A stretch of 64,000 nt of DNA. Source: Lipingzhangella_A rawalii (GTDB lineage: Bacteria; Actinomycetota; Actinomycetes; Streptosporangiales; Streptosporangiaceae). The notes under the pieces are model-generated. The model did no database searches and had not been told where the DNA came from. It saw nothing but the letters and a program-made list of their open reading frames with translations. Positions within the stretch are counted from its first letter, which is position 1; every line of letters begins with the position of its first letter. The position numbers and the translations under genes were made by a program. This document shows, piece by piece, positions 1-9,043 of the stretch. The stretch covers positions 1-64,000 of the forward strand of contig NZ_JAVLVT010000008.1 in the NCBI RefSeq assembly GCF_031628175.1, given 5' to 3'.

Positions 1-65
1 CGCTTGGTTAGGAGCACGCACCGTCTCGGCCGCCGGCGGCGTCGCGCCACAGTGGTCACCCGTGA

Positions 66-545
66 TGTCCTGTCCCCGCGGCGCTCCCCCGCACGACGGC
101 CAACGGTGGGGCCGGCTGTGGCTGTGGGGCGTTTCCCGCAACCCGGGGGAACACACACTCCAGCCCAGCGGCCAGCGGTGGGGGTGGTGGCCGTGGGGGG
201 TCTCCCGCTACCCGGGGGAGCGCACTCCCGCGCACGACGGCCAACGGTGGGGGTGGTGGCCGTGGGGGGTCTCCCGCTACCCGGGGGAGCGCACTCCCGC
301 GCACGACGGCCAACGGTGGGGGTGACGGTGGCCGTGGGCCGTCTCCCCCAACCCGGGGGAACACACACTCCAGCCCAGCGGCCAGCGGTGGGGGGTGGTG
401 GCCGTGGGGGGTCTCCCGCTACCCGGGGGAGCGCACTCCCGCGCACGACGGCCAGCGGGGTGGCGGCTCGGTAGGCCGTGGGGCACATCCCGCTGCCGGG
501 GAGAACACGCTCCCCCGCACGACGGCCAGCGGGATCGGGGGCGGG
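66..545. repeat. Tandem repeat array, about 69 bp period
   Basis: The core CCCGGGGGA recurs at 142, 211, 280, 352 and 422 (steps 69, 69, 72, 70), with decayed copies at both ends, near 75 and 496. The whole unit is repeated, not just a short core: a hairpin-forming part (CTCCC ... GGGAG) alternates with a conserved part containing ACGGCCAACGGTGGGGGTGG or a close variant. On the minus strand the hairpin part looks like a type I-E CRISPR repeat, but the intervening sequence is nearly the same in each unit, so these are not spacers. Most periods are multiples of 3, so long open frames run through the array. I regard these as artefacts. The array starts directly beyond the disA stop codon. Confidence 0.8.
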
Positions 546-598
546 GCCGACGTCGCCACGCCAGGACCAACCTCGCTCCCACCCCAAGAAGCCACGCC

Positions 599-1747
599 CT
601 AGCCGTAGCGTTCCAGCATGAAGCTCTCCGCCAGCCGGTTCAGACCGTCCCGCACCGCGCGGGCCCGGGTTTCGCCCACGCCGTCCACCGCCTGGAGGTC
701 GTCGACGGTACTGGTGAGGATTTTGCGTAGGTCCCCGAAGTGGGAGATCAGGCGGCTGGCCACGGGCTGGGGGAGACGTGGCACCCGGGCGAGGAGCCGG
801 TATCCCCGCGGACTGACCGGTTGGTCCAAGCCGTCGGGTCCCTCGAAGCCGAGCGCCTCGGCCACGGAGGCGAGCTCCAGCAGTTGGCTGGCCGAGAGCC
901 GCCCCAGCTGGGTGAGGGCTTGCCGGGGCCTGCCACTGGAGCCCGCACCCCCGGGATTGTCCACCAGGGGGATCGCGCAGTAGTCCCGCAGTGTCAGGTC
1001 CAGCTCTGTGTCCATCCCGCGGGTCAGCTCGTCCAGTTGCAGCTGGAGCAGGCGCCCGTCGGATCCGAGCTCCACCACATAACCCTCGATCTCCGTGGAG
1101 ATACGACGCACCATCTCCAGCCGCTGTACAACAGCGGCCACGTCGCGCACTGTGGCGAGATCCTCCAGCTCCAGTCCGGACAGTTCACCCGAAACCTCGT
1201 CCAGACGGGAGCGATACCGCTCCAGGGTGGACAGAGCCTGGTTTGCCCGAGACAGCAGGGAGGTCGAGTCCTCCACCACGTAGCGCCGATCCTCGACGTA
1301 CAGTGCGACGGTCCGCATGGAATGGCTCACCGAAAGCACGGGGAACCCGGTCTGACGGGCGACCCGCTCCGCGGTCCGGTGGCGGGTGCCGGACTCCTCG
1401 GTGGGAATACGTGGATCCGGCACCAAGTGGATTGCCGCACCGACGATCCGGTTGCGGTCCGTGTCCAGGACGATAGCCCCGTCCATTTTCGCCAGCTCCC
1501 GGAGCCGGGTGGCCGACGGTTTGACATCGAGGGTGAATCCCCCGGTGCAGATGGACTCCACGGTCGCGTCGTGCCCCAGCACGATCAGGGCCCCGGTCTG
1601 TCCCCGCAGAATCCGGTCCAGTGCGTCCCGCAGCATCGTCCCGGGAGCAAGCATGGCAAGTGCGGAGCGGTCTCCCTCGGCGATCCCGCTCCGCCAGCGA
1701 GGTGACTGTCCCCCGCGGCGCACTGTCGAACGTGCATGTGGCGCCAA
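599..1747 (-). CDS. disA: DNA integrity scanning diadenylate cyclase DisA
   Basis: Makes cyclic di-AMP from two ATP and scans DNA for branched structures. The N-terminal DAC domain has the DGA motif (residues 89-91) and the TRHRT motif (121-125). A central helical region follows, then a C-terminal helix-hairpin-helix near VDDLQAVDGVGETRAR. The 382 residues are slightly more than usual. The TTG at 1747 follows a G-rich stretch by only 3 nt, so the true start may be the GTG at 1723 or the Met 32 codon; the conserved part begins near LAPGTMLRDAL. It lies 87 bp downstream of radA on the same strand, a pairing common in actinobacteria, which links it to DNA repair and recombination. A TAGACT hexamer in the gap may give it its own promoter. 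Confidence 0.95.
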   Translation of the reverse strand: MAPHARSTVRRGGQSPRWRSGIAEGDRSALAMLAPGTMLRDALDRILRGQTGALIVLGHDATVESICTGGFTLDVKPSATRLRELAKMDGAIVLDTDRNRIVGAAIHLVPDPRIPTEESGTRHRTAERVARQTGFPVLSVSHSMRTVALYVEDRRYVVEDSTSLLSRANQALSTLERYRSRLDEVSGELSGLELEDLATVRDVAAVVQRLEMVRRISTEIEGYVVELGSDGRLLQLQLDELTRGMDTELDLTLRDYCAIPLVDNPGGAGSSGRPRQALTQLGRLSASQLLELASVAEALGFEGPDGLDQPVSPRGYRLLARVPRLPQPVASRLISHFGDLRKILTSTVDDLQAVDGVGETRARAVRDGLNRLAESFMLERYG

Positions 1748-1780
1748 TGACTCCCCCGCAGCGGATGGCTGTGTTGGGCC

Positions 1781-1786
1781 AGTCTA
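1781..1786 (-). promoter_or_regulatory. Possible disA -10 element
   Basis: TAGACT on the minus strand, 33 nt before the TTG start of disA, in the radA-disA gap. No convincing -35 is visible. Confidence 0.3.
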
Positions 1787-1834
1787 AGGCACAGCTGCTC
1801 GCAGCGCCTGTGCAGCGAGTGGGATGACGGTGCG

Positions 1835-3199
1835 TCAGTGCTGCTCAGCCGGCAGGGTGGCCCGCAGTGCCTGCCCCAGGTCGTCCACTCCGACCGCGTC
1901 GATCCCGGGAACCGGTTCCTCACTGAGCCGCGGGACGATCGCACGGGTGAACCCCAGACGCGCCGCTTCGGCGAGCCGCCGCTGCACCCCACCCACGGCC
2001 CGCACGTCCCCGGCAAGGCCCACTTCACCGATGGCAATGGTGGCACGGGGGAGGGGGACGTCGGTGTGCGAACTGGCCAGGGCCAGGGCCATGGCGAGAT
2101 CGACCGAGGGTTCGCCCAGGCGAACTCCTCCCACCGTCGAGGTATAGACGTCCGCGCCCCCGACGCGTAGGCGCGCACGCCGTTCCAACACCGCCATCAC
2201 CATGGCGACCCGAGAGGAGTCCAGCCCCGAGGTGGCCCGTCGTGGTTGGGGCATTCCGGTTGGGGCGACGAGTGCCTGAACCTCCGCAATGAGTGGACGC
2301 CGCCCTTCCAGGGTGACGGTCACACAGCTGCCCGACACCGGCTCGTTGCGGCGGGTCAGAAACAGTCCGCTGGGATCGGGCAGCCCGATGATCCCGGACT
2401 CGGTGAGCTCGAAACAGCCGATCTCGTCGGTTGGCCCGTAGCGATTCTTGGCGGCCCGGAGGAGGCGCAGACGAGAATGATGATCTCCCTCGAACTGCAC
2501 CACCACGTCCACCAGGTGCTCCAGCACCCGCGGCCCGGCGATCCCGCCGTCCTTGGTGACATGTCCCACCAGCACCGTGGCGATCCCCCGCGACTTGGCC
2601 AATCGGATCAGCGCCGCGGACACTTCCCGCACCTGGGTGACGCCCCCCGGTGTCCCGGAGACATCCGGAGCGGTGAACGTCTGCACCGAGTCCACGATGA
2701 GCAGACGTGGCTGGACCCGGTCCACCTGACCGAGAACGGCAGCCACGTCGTTCTCCGCGGCGAGATACAGCTGTGGTGCCAGCGCGCCGAGACGGTCCGC
2801 CCGCAACCGGACCTGCCCCGGAGACTCCTCCCCGGTGACGTACAGCACGGGAGCACGATCCGCCTGGAGCGCCGCAACCTCCAGCAGGAGGGTGGACTTG
2901 CCGACTCCCGGTTCCCCGGCCAGAAGCATCACCCCACCGGGGATCAGGCCGCCGCCGAGCACACGGTCGAGTTCGTCGAGGCCGGTGGGGGCAGCGTGTG
3001 CGGACTCCACGTCAATATCGGCGATGGGGCGAGCGGGGTGACCAACCCGGGCGGGGGCAACGTCCCCCGACGGGGCGGCGTCGATCTCCTCGACGGTGCC
3101 CCAGGCCTGGCATTCGCCACAGCGGCCGACCCACCGCAGCGCGGTCCATCCGCACTCGCTGCACCGAAACTGCGTCTTCGCCTTCGCACTACGACTCAT
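1835..3199 (-). CDS. radA: DNA repair protein RadA
   Basis: A RecA-like ATPase that helps process recombination intermediates. The order is an N-terminal C4 zinc finger (FRCSECGWTALRWVGRCGEC, residues 11-30), a Walker A motif (GEPGVGKST), the RadA-specific KNRYGPTDEIG motif, and a C-terminal Lon-protease-like domain with GEVGLAGDVRAV. The 454 residues match the family. The ATG is preceded at 6 nt by TAGCGT and has no Shine-Dalgarno, suggesting a leaderless mRNA. It is divergent from the SGNH hydrolase and upstream of disA. Confidence 0.96.
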   Translation of the reverse strand: MSRSAKAKTQFRCSECGWTALRWVGRCGECQAWGTVEEIDAAPSGDVAPARVGHPARPIADIDVESAHAAPTGLDELDRVLGGGLIPGGVMLLAGEPGVGKSTLLLEVAALQADRAPVLYVTGEESPGQVRLRADRLGALAPQLYLAAENDVAAVLGQVDRVQPRLLIVDSVQTFTAPDVSGTPGGVTQVREVSAALIRLAKSRGIATVLVGHVTKDGGIAGPRVLEHLVDVVVQFEGDHHSRLRLLRAAKNRYGPTDEIGCFELTESGIIGLPDPSGLFLTRRNEPVSGSCVTVTLEGRRPLIAEVQALVAPTGMPQPRRATSGLDSSRVAMVMAVLERRARLRVGGADVYTSTVGGVRLGEPSVDLAMALALASSHTDVPLPRATIAIGEVGLAGDVRAVGGVQRRLAEAARLGFTRAIVPRLSEEPVPGIDAVGVDDLGQALRATLPAEQH

Positions 3200-3205
3200 G
3201 GCAGT

Positions 3206-3211
3206 ACGCTA
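3206..3211 (-). promoter_or_regulatory. radA -10 element, leaderless arrangement
   Basis: TAGCGT on the minus strand, separated from the radA ATG by the 6 nt ACTGCC. Transcription would begin at or next to the start codon. Confidence 0.5.
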
Positions 3212-3314
3212 GCCGCCGCAGACGACATCCTGGGTCGTCGTCCACCCTCCGGTTCGTCGCGGACTCCCACCCGGTTCCGTGGCGTTGCGCGCCTGCCGGA
3301 CGCACCCGAATAGC

Positions 3315-3320
3315 TACGAT
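3315..3320 (+). promoter_or_regulatory. -10 element of the SGNH hydrolase gene
   Basis: TACGAT lies 6 nt before the ATG at 3327 and there is no Shine-Dalgarno. It is back to back with the radA promoter. Confidence 0.45.
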
Positions 3321-3326
3321 TCGCGC

Positions 3327-4427
3327 ATGCATAAACACGAGGAGTTCTTCATTCGTCGGGCAGTCCGCAGGGGCGGCTCGACCCTCCCACCCCGCCCCGC
3401 GCCCGGTGTAGCACTACTCGGCCCCGCTGTAGCATGCGTGCTGGTTGCCCTCACCTCCAGCCCCGCCCAGGCAGATACCGCCACCCAGGTCCCACCGGGC
3501 GACACCGAACCGGAGTCGGGCGTGCACGGCAGTGGTGTCAGTGTTGCTGTCCAGGCCACTCCCACCGATGTCTCCGTCGAGGTGGACGGCGCCGCCGACC
3601 CCGATTCCGACCTCGACCGCGAGGCGCTGCGCTATGTGGCCCTGGGAGACTCCTTCACCGCAGGCCCCCTGGTGCCCAGTCCCCACGGCAGCCCCGCCCT
3701 GTGCCTGCGCTCGACGAACAACTATCCCGCGCTGGTGGCCGAGGCTCTCGACGTCGACGAGGTGGACGACGTGAGCTGCGCATCGGCCACCACCGAGCAC
3801 ATGTTCGAGCCGCAACGCCTCACCCTCGGACAGAACGATCCGCAGCTGGACGCGCTCACCGAAGACACTGACCTGGTCACTCTCGGGATCGGAGGCAACG
3901 ATCTCGGCTTCGCGGACGTGGTGCGCACGTGCTCCACCCGCAGCGCACTCGACCCGCACGGAGACCCCTGCCGGAGCCACTTCGAGGAGAGCGACGGTGG
4001 GGACGAGCTCACGCAACGAGTCCCGGAGGTGGGGACAGCGGTCGCCGAGGTCCTGGACGCGATCACCGAACGCAGCCCCCATGCCACGGTGGCCGTGGTC
4101 GGCTACCTGCGCATCCTGCCCGAGGAGGAGGGCTGCTGGCCACGGGAGCCCATCGCCGCGGGAGACGTCGGCTATCTGGACGGCATTCAGACCGCCCTCA
4201 ACGACGAGCTCGACCAGGTGGCCACCGCGGCCGGAGCCCGGTTCGTGGACGTTGCCGAGCGTGGACACGACATCTGCCAGTCCCCGGGCGACAAGTGGGT
4301 CGAGGGATTCGGTGTGACCTCCCCGGCCGCACCGGTGCACCCCAACGCGGCCGGCATGGAGGCCGTCGCACACCGGGTCACCGCGGCTGTGGAGGCACCA
4401 CTCAACGCCGGTTCGCCCCGCGGCTGA
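3327..4427 (+). CDS. Secreted SGNH/GDSL-family hydrolase
   Basis: Predicted extracellular esterase or lipase. A basic N-terminus (RRAVRRGG) and a hydrophobic stretch ending SSPAQA|DT form a signal peptide of about 48 residues. An acidic, low-complexity linker follows, then the catalytic domain. The SGNH blocks are clear: ALGDSFTAG (nucleophile Ser), GIGGNDLGF (oxyanion Gly and Asn) and VHPNAAG (catalytic His, with the Asp replaced as in many actinobacterial SGNH lipases). Several Cys (CLRS, VSCASA, TCSTR, PCRSH, GCWP, DICQS) could form disulfides, as in Streptomyces SGNH lipases. The start follows the -10 spacing; a start 48 nt upstream would lengthen the signal region. The substrate cannot be told. 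Confidence 0.88.
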   Translation: MHKHEEFFIRRAVRRGGSTLPPRPAPGVALLGPAVACVLVALTSSPAQADTATQVPPGDTEPESGVHGSGVSVAVQATPTDVSVEVDGAADPDSDLDREALRYVALGDSFTAGPLVPSPHGSPALCLRSTNNYPALVAEALDVDEVDDVSCASATTEHMFEPQRLTLGQNDPQLDALTEDTDLVTLGIGGNDLGFADVVRTCSTRSALDPHGDPCRSHFEESDGGDELTQRVPEVGTAVAEVLDAITERSPHATVAVVGYLRILPEEEGCWPREPIAAGDVGYLDGIQTALNDELDQVATAAGARFVDVAERGHDICQSPGDKWVEGFGVTSPAAPVHPNAAGMEAVAHRVTAAVEAPLNAGSPRG

Positions 4428-4451
4428 GGTGGTGCGCCGAAGGGGTGATCG

Positions 4452-4481
4452 GGGGCGTGCCACTGCACAGCGGTACGCCCC
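4452..4481 (+). terminator. Possible terminator after the SGNH hydrolase
   Basis: GGGGCGT and ACGCCCC (7 bp) around a 16-nt loop, 24 bp after the stop codon. No T tract. Confidence 0.35.
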
Positions 4482-4549
4482 ACCGTTCGACCAGAGGCCG
4501 CTTTCCGGGGCCGGCCCTCCGCCACGGCAGCTCTGCCCGCCGAAGGGAA

Positions 4550-4555
4550 TACAGT
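4550..4555 (+). promoter_or_regulatory. -10 element of the TIM-barrel gene
   Basis: TACAGT lies 7 nt before the GTG at 4563, which has no Shine-Dalgarno at a normal distance. Likely leaderless. Confidence 0.4.
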
Positions 4556-4562
4556 TGGTGGG

Positions 4563-5498
4563 GTGAGCGCAATCCACGTACCCGACGCTCCCGTTGTTCT
4601 GTCGACCGCCTCGGTGTTTCCGGAACGGACCCCGGAGGCGTTCGAGATCGCGGCGCGGCTCGGTTACGACGGGATCGAGGTCCTGGTGCACAGCGATCCG
4701 GTGAGCCAGGACGTGGACATGCTGCGTCGACTGTCTGACTATCACCGGATTCCCGTGCTGGCGGTGCACGCACCGTGTCTCATCTTCACCCAACGCGTCT
4801 GGGGACGGGACCCCTGGGAGAAGCTGCTGCGCTCCAAGGAGATGGCGGAGGCGCTCGGAGCCTCGACCGTGGTCGTCCATCCGGCGTTTCGCTGGCAACG
4901 CGACTACGCGCGCGACTTCGAAACCGGGATCGCGCGGATGCAGGACGAAACCGATGTCACCTTCGCCGTGGAGAACATGTACCCGGTGCGAATGCGCGGG
5001 ACGGAGGTCGTTCCGTACTCGCCGGGATGGAATCCGGTGGAGCGGGACTATCCGGACGTCACCCTTGACCTCTCGCACACCGCCATGTCCGGATCGGACG
5101 CGATGGACATGGCCAAACAACTGGGGAGTCGTCTGTCCCATATCCACCTCGCGGACGGGGTCGGCGGACAGAACCTCGACGAGCACCTGATCCCCGGGCA
5201 CGGGAACCAGCCGTGTGCGGAGCTGCTGGAACACCTCGCCACCAGTGGATACAGCCGGCAGATCGTGCTGGAGGTCAGTACACGCAAGTCCGAGGGGCGA
5301 GAGGCGCGGGAACTGGAGCTGGCCGAGGCGCTGGCATTCACCCGACTGCACTTCGCGGGGGCCCGCGGCGAGACCGAATCGGCACACACACGGGAACGCA
5401 TCGTCTCCGCAGGTGACACCCAGCACCGGGCCGCGACGGCGACGCCCGCCCGACTGTGGCAGGTGCACGTGGACGGTACCGTCAGCCAGATCGGCTGA
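4563..5498 (+). CDS. Sugar phosphate isomerase/epimerase family protein
   Basis: A xylose-isomerase-like TIM barrel (AP endonuclease 2 fold) of 311 residues. The metal ligands sit in family motifs: LAVHAPC and VVVHPAF (His), FAVENMYP (Glu), VTLDLSHTA (Asp and His), HIHLADG (His), LIPGHGNQP and IVLEVST (Glu). The reaction is unknown: the fold serves isomerases, epimerases and dehydratases. About 40 residues beyond the barrel are low complexity. It is followed by a terminator overlapping its stop codon, so it is probably a single-gene unit ahead of proC. The GTG start is chosen from the -10 spacing. Confidence 0.85.
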   Translation: MSAIHVPDAPVVLSTASVFPERTPEAFEIAARLGYDGIEVLVHSDPVSQDVDMLRRLSDYHRIPVLAVHAPCLIFTQRVWGRDPWEKLLRSKEMAEALGASTVVVHPAFRWQRDYARDFETGIARMQDETDVTFAVENMYPVRMRGTEVVPYSPGWNPVERDYPDVTLDLSHTAMSGSDAMDMAKQLGSRLSHIHLADGVGGQNLDEHLIPGHGNQPCAELLEHLATSGYSRQIVLEVSTRKSEGREARELELAEALAFTRLHFAGARGETESAHTRERIVSAGDTQHRAATATPARLWQVHVDGTVSQIG

Positions 5499-5525
5499 CT
5501 CCTCCCCGGGCGTTCGGGGAGGAGT
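5498..5525 (+). terminator. Terminator hairpin after the TIM-barrel gene
   Basis: ACTCCTCCCCG pairs with CGGGGAGGAGT (11 bp, perfect) around the loop GGCGTT. It begins at the last base of the stop codon and has no U tract. Confidence 0.7.
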
Positions 5526-5624
5526 GGCGCGGGCTCCACCGATCGACGAGCCGCTTCCGGCGGTCTGGCTCGGGACGGCGGTGAGTCCCGCTACCGTGGA
5601 TGACAAGTCCAGGAGGGTGGTTCG

Positions 5625-6419
5625 ATGATCGCGATAGTCGGTGCGGGAAAGATGGGGGAGGCCCTGCTCGCCGGTTTCCTGGGGACGGGATACACCCCGG
5701 CGGACGTGCTGGTTACCGAGTCCCGACGGGAGCACGCCCAGGACCTCTGGGAGCGGTTCGGGGTCGAGTCCGTGGACGTGGCCACGGCGGCCCGCCGTGC
5801 CGACACCCTCGTTCTCGCGGTCAAACCCCAGGACATGGTCGCCCTCCTGAACGAGCTCTCCGGAGTGGTCGATTCGCGGCACCTGGTCATCTCGGTGGCC
5901 GCCGGGGTCACCACCGACGTCCTGGAGAAACACCTGGGGGGCGAGGTCGCCGTGGTCCGTGCGATGCCCAACACTCCGGCGCTGCGGGGTGTCGGCATGA
6001 CGGCCCTGGCCGCCGGGACACACGCGACTGCCGAGGCCCTGGACCGCACGGAGCGGCTGCTGCGCACCGTCGGCGACGTGGTGCGGGTCCAGGAGCGGCA
6101 CATGGACACGGTTACGGCGATCTCGGGCAGCGGCCCGGCCTACATCTACTTCGTCGCCGAAACCATGGTCGAAGCCGGGGTCGCGATGGGGATGCCCCGC
6201 GACATCGCCCAACACCTCGTCAGCCAGACCATCACCGGGGCGGCAGAGATGTTGCGTGAGTCCGGGGAACACCCGGTCATGCTGCGGGAGGCGGTTACCT
6301 CGCCCGGCGGGACCACGGCCGCCGCGCTGCGGGAGCTGGAACGGGACGGCGTGCGCGCGGCCTTCACCAATGCGATCGAGGCAGCCGGGAATCGCAGCCG
6401 TCAGCTGTCCGAGGGATGA
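5625..6419 (+). CDS. proC: Pyrroline-5-carboxylate reductase
   Basis: Last step of proline synthesis: reduces 1-pyrroline-5-carboxylate with NAD(P)H in the cytoplasm. The Rossmann motif GAGKMGEALL is at residues 6-15. The substrate-binding C-terminal domain carries the P5CR signature (AVTSPGGTTAAALRELE), and ISGSGPAYIYF is the usual family block. At 264 residues it is full length. AGGAGGG at 5611-5617 supports the ATG. TACCGT at 5591-5596 could be its -10. Confidence 0.96.
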   Translation: MIAIVGAGKMGEALLAGFLGTGYTPADVLVTESRREHAQDLWERFGVESVDVATAARRADTLVLAVKPQDMVALLNELSGVVDSRHLVISVAAGVTTDVLEKHLGGEVAVVRAMPNTPALRGVGMTALAAGTHATAEALDRTERLLRTVGDVVRVQERHMDTVTAISGSGPAYIYFVAETMVEAGVAMGMPRDIAQHLVSQTITGAAEMLRESGEHPVMLREAVTSPGGTTAAALRELERDGVRAAFTNAIEAAGNRSRQLSEG

Positions 6420-6573
6420 GTGTCCGGGAGTTCGGGGCGGCTGTGGCCGGCGCACACCGGTCCGCTACGGTGACGGTGACGGCTGTGGTTACATCGCGTC
6501 CGTCACCGGTTGCTGTCGCTGTGTGGGTCGTCGTGGGTCATCGGCATCGCCCACCGCGGGTTGTGGAGGATTG

Positions 6574-7752
6574 ATGGGCTGCTCGTTGCGCGTGCCGTGG
6601 GATGACGGGCTCACGCAGTACAACTTCGGCCCGCAGCATCCTCTTGCGCCGGTGCGCGTCGAGCTGACGATGGCGCTGGCCGAGGAGCTGGGGGTCTTCG
6701 ACTCTCCCGACGTGCAGCGCACCAGCTTCGAACCAGCGACCCAGCGGGAGCTGGAACTGGTCCATGACGCTGGCTACATCGACGCGGTTCGGCTGTCGGG
6801 GGAGACCCTCAAACCCAACGATCCGTACTTCCTGGGAACACCCGACAACCCGGTGTTCTCCCGCATGCACGATGCCTCGGCCCTGGTGGCAGGGGCATCG
6901 ATCGCCGCGGCCCGATCCGTGTGGACCGGAGAGGCCGAACACGCGGCCAACATCGCCGGTGGACTGCACCACGCGATGCCCAAGCACGCCTGGGGATTCT
7001 GTGTCTACAACGATCCGGCCATCGCCGTGGCCTGGCTGCTGGAGCAGGGCGCGAAGCGCGTGGCCTACCTGGACATCGACGTGCACCACGGTGACGGGGT
7101 GCAGGCCATGTTCTACGACGACCCGCGTGTGCTGACCATCAGCCTGCATGAGTCACCACTGACCCTGTTCCCCGGGACGGGAATGCCCAACGAGCTGGGA
7201 GCGCGCGGGGCCGAAGGGTACTCCGTCAATGTTGCGCTGCCCGCGGGCACCGACGACAGCAGCTGGCTACGGGCGTTCCACGCGGTGGTCCCCCCGCTGC
7301 TCCAGGAGTTCCAGCCCGAGATTCTGGTCACCCAGCAGGGATGCGATACCCACGCGCTGGACCCCCTCGCCAACCTGACCCTGAGCGTCGATGGCCAACG
7401 CACCGCCTACGAGGCCATTCACCGCCTTGCCAAGGAGACGGCGGCAGGACGGTGGGTGCTCCTCGGGGGTGGCGGCTACGAACTGGTCCGGGTCGTGCCA
7501 CGAGCCTGGACCCACCTGCTGGCACAGGCCGCCGACCAGCCGATCGATCCGCACACTGAGACGCCACGGCGCTGGCGCGAGCTGGTGGCGGAGCGAACCG
7601 GTGAGGTCGCGCCCACCCAGATGACGGATGGGCGCACGGCCGCCCACACACCCTTCGAAGCGGGATACGATCCGGACGATCCGGTCGACCGGGCGATCCA
7701 GGCAACCCGAACAGCCGTCTTTCCATGCCATGGTATTGACCCGAACCTGTAA
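6574..7752 (+). CDS. acuC: Acetoin utilization protein AcuC-type histone deacetylase family protein
   Basis: Zinc-dependent deacetylase of the HDAC/AcuC superfamily; the bacterial members deacetylate acetyl-lysine proteins (acetyl-CoA synthetase in Bacillus) or small molecules. Key blocks are GGLHHAMP (the His pair), GFCVYNDPAIA, YLDIDVHHGDGVQ (Asp and His zinc ligands), HESPLTLFPGTG, QQGCDTHALDPLANL (Asp ligand) and LGGGGYELVRV. At 392 residues it has the family length. The ATG at 6574 is preceded by GGAGG; the reading frame is open further upstream, but that part is not conserved-looking. The stop is 11 bp from the next gene, so the two are probably cotranscribed. Confidence 0.9.
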   Translation: MGCSLRVPWDDGLTQYNFGPQHPLAPVRVELTMALAEELGVFDSPDVQRTSFEPATQRELELVHDAGYIDAVRLSGETLKPNDPYFLGTPDNPVFSRMHDASALVAGASIAAARSVWTGEAEHAANIAGGLHHAMPKHAWGFCVYNDPAIAVAWLLEQGAKRVAYLDIDVHHGDGVQAMFYDDPRVLTISLHESPLTLFPGTGMPNELGARGAEGYSVNVALPAGTDDSSWLRAFHAVVPPLLQEFQPEILVTQQGCDTHALDPLANLTLSVDGQRTAYEAIHRLAKETAAGRWVLLGGGGYELVRVVPRAWTHLLAQAADQPIDPHTETPRRWRELVAERTGEVAPTQMTDGRTAAHTPFEAGYDPDDPVDRAIQATRTAVFPCHGIDPNL

Positions 7753-7763
7753 GGGAGACCCCG

Positions 7764-8555
7764 GTGACGCCCCCGACCCGTGACGGCCTGATCCGCTATC
7801 TCGTCCGGTCTGGAATCGCCGGAAGTGTGGCGACGCCTCGGGATGACAACCTGCGCCACTACCGACGGCTGGCCGAGGGAAACCCCTACTACGCACTGGG
7901 GCTCCGCTTCGACCGCAGCTGGAGCTATCCCGAGATTTTGCAGCTGATGACGAAGCGCTGTGGCGTGGTTCCGGACGAGGACTACACCCGTGGTGTGGAC
8001 ACGATCGACCCCGAACGCACGGTGGACGCGTTGGAGGCTGCCGCGGACCGGATGGGCGAGGCGGCCCAGCGTGGTGAGCGGGTGATGTTCGCGACGGGAC
8101 ATCCCGGAAGCCTGCTGGGGACCTACCAGGTGTGGGCACGGGCGCTGGCGGAGCGCGGGGCACGCCAGGTGGTGGCGGGTGCGGGCTACGAGTACCAGCA
8201 GGACCGGGACCGTCAGGGACCGCGGCGCCGCGTGGTCACCTGGGACGAGGGAGTGGCCTTCGTGAGTGACGGCCACGAGCCGCGGCACAGTCACCATGCC
8301 GAGGGAATGAACGGGATTCTCGGTGCCCTCGACCGTCAGGACTGGCCGGACATGGTTGTCGCCGACCACGGTTTCGCGGGTGCGGCCGGTCAGGCGGGGC
8401 TGGACGTCATCGGATTCGCCGACTGCAACGATCCCGGCCTGTTCGTGGGCGAGGCCGAAGGCCGGATCAACGTTGCCGTCCCGCTGGACGACGGGTACAC
8501 AACATCCGACTACGAGCCACTCGCGAGCTACGTTCTGCACCGGGCCGGGCTGTAG
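7764..8555 (+). CDS. Phosphatase-like protein (predicted)
   Basis: 263 residues, GTG start with AAGGGAG 6 nt upstream, directly after acuC. I recall this proC-acuC-phosphatase order from other actinobacteria, where the product is annotated simply as phosphatase. Visible blocks are FATGHPGSLLGTY, FVSDGHEPRHSHHAEGM and MVVADHGFAGAAG, with His and Asp clusters that could bind metal, and a C-terminal block ADCNDPGLFVGEAEG. It has no signal peptide or membrane segment. The biochemical activity is not demonstrable from sequence; the family annotation rests on memory of the neighbourhood. Confidence 0.6.
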   Translation: MTPPTRDGLIRYLVRSGIAGSVATPRDDNLRHYRRLAEGNPYYALGLRFDRSWSYPEILQLMTKRCGVVPDEDYTRGVDTIDPERTVDALEAAADRMGEAAQRGERVMFATGHPGSLLGTYQVWARALAERGARQVVAGAGYEYQQDRDRQGPRRRVVTWDEGVAFVSDGHEPRHSHHAEGMNGILGALDRQDWPDMVVADHGFAGAAGQAGLDVIGFADCNDPGLFVGEAEGRINVAVPLDDGYTTSDYEPLASYVLHRAGL

Positions 8556-8839
8556 TCGCGGCGATCCCGGTTTCCCGGTTCCAACTGTTGGGGGCCACGC
8601 TCGTTTGTGCACGTCGTAAGGTGCGCATAGCTGCGCGGACAGACAATCCCTCCTTTAAAAGCAGTGACCGTCGACCTACCCTGAAATCGGACGTGTCGGT
8701 AGTTACTGAAGGACACCGCAGCGTGGCGGTGAGACCCATGTATCCCCGGACAAGGTTTCAACGGGGGGTGCATCGGGGATTCGCCACGTTGAGGCAGGCA
8801 GGGACGACAGTACTCACGTCCGGAAATGAGGGCGTCGTG

Positions 8840-9043
8840 ATGATGGGGAGTAAGGCTCCGCTGGAAGAGGTCAGGTTCTTGACCGTGGCTGAGGTTGCCA
8901 CGATCATGCGCGTCTCGAAGATGACGGTTTATCGGATGGTGCACTCCGGAGCGCTGCCCGCAATTCGGGTCGGGAGGTCCTACAGGGTGCCGGAGCGTGC
9001 CGTACACGACTACCTGCGCGAGGCGTTCGTCGAGGCCGGATAG
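8840..9043 (+). CDS. Small excisionase/BldC-type helix-turn-helix protein
   Basis: 67 residues, almost entirely one MerR/excisionase-type winged HTH: FLTVAEVATIMRVSKMTVYR, then the recognition part and a wing, VGRSYRVPERAV. Such proteins bind DNA, often cooperatively on direct repeats, as BldC does. Two ATG codons lie in tandem at 8840 and 8843; either may be used. GAGGGC about 7 nt upstream is a weak ribosome site. The frame is open back to 8588, but that region has no domain. A close relative lies next to proC/acuC in streptomycetes, so this is chromosomal and not a phage remnant. Confidence 0.85.
   Translation: MMGSKAPLEEVRFLTVAEVATIMRVSKMTVYRMVHSGALPAIRVGRSYRVPERAVHDYLREAFVEAG

Noticed and set aside
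66..545. CRISPR array
   Set aside because: The sequence between the hairpins is almost the same in every unit and there are no cas genes nearby.
3414..6455. 1013-residue open frame on the minus strand
   Set aside because: It runs opposite the SGNH, TIM-barrel and proC genes, has no domain and is a product of high GC codon use.
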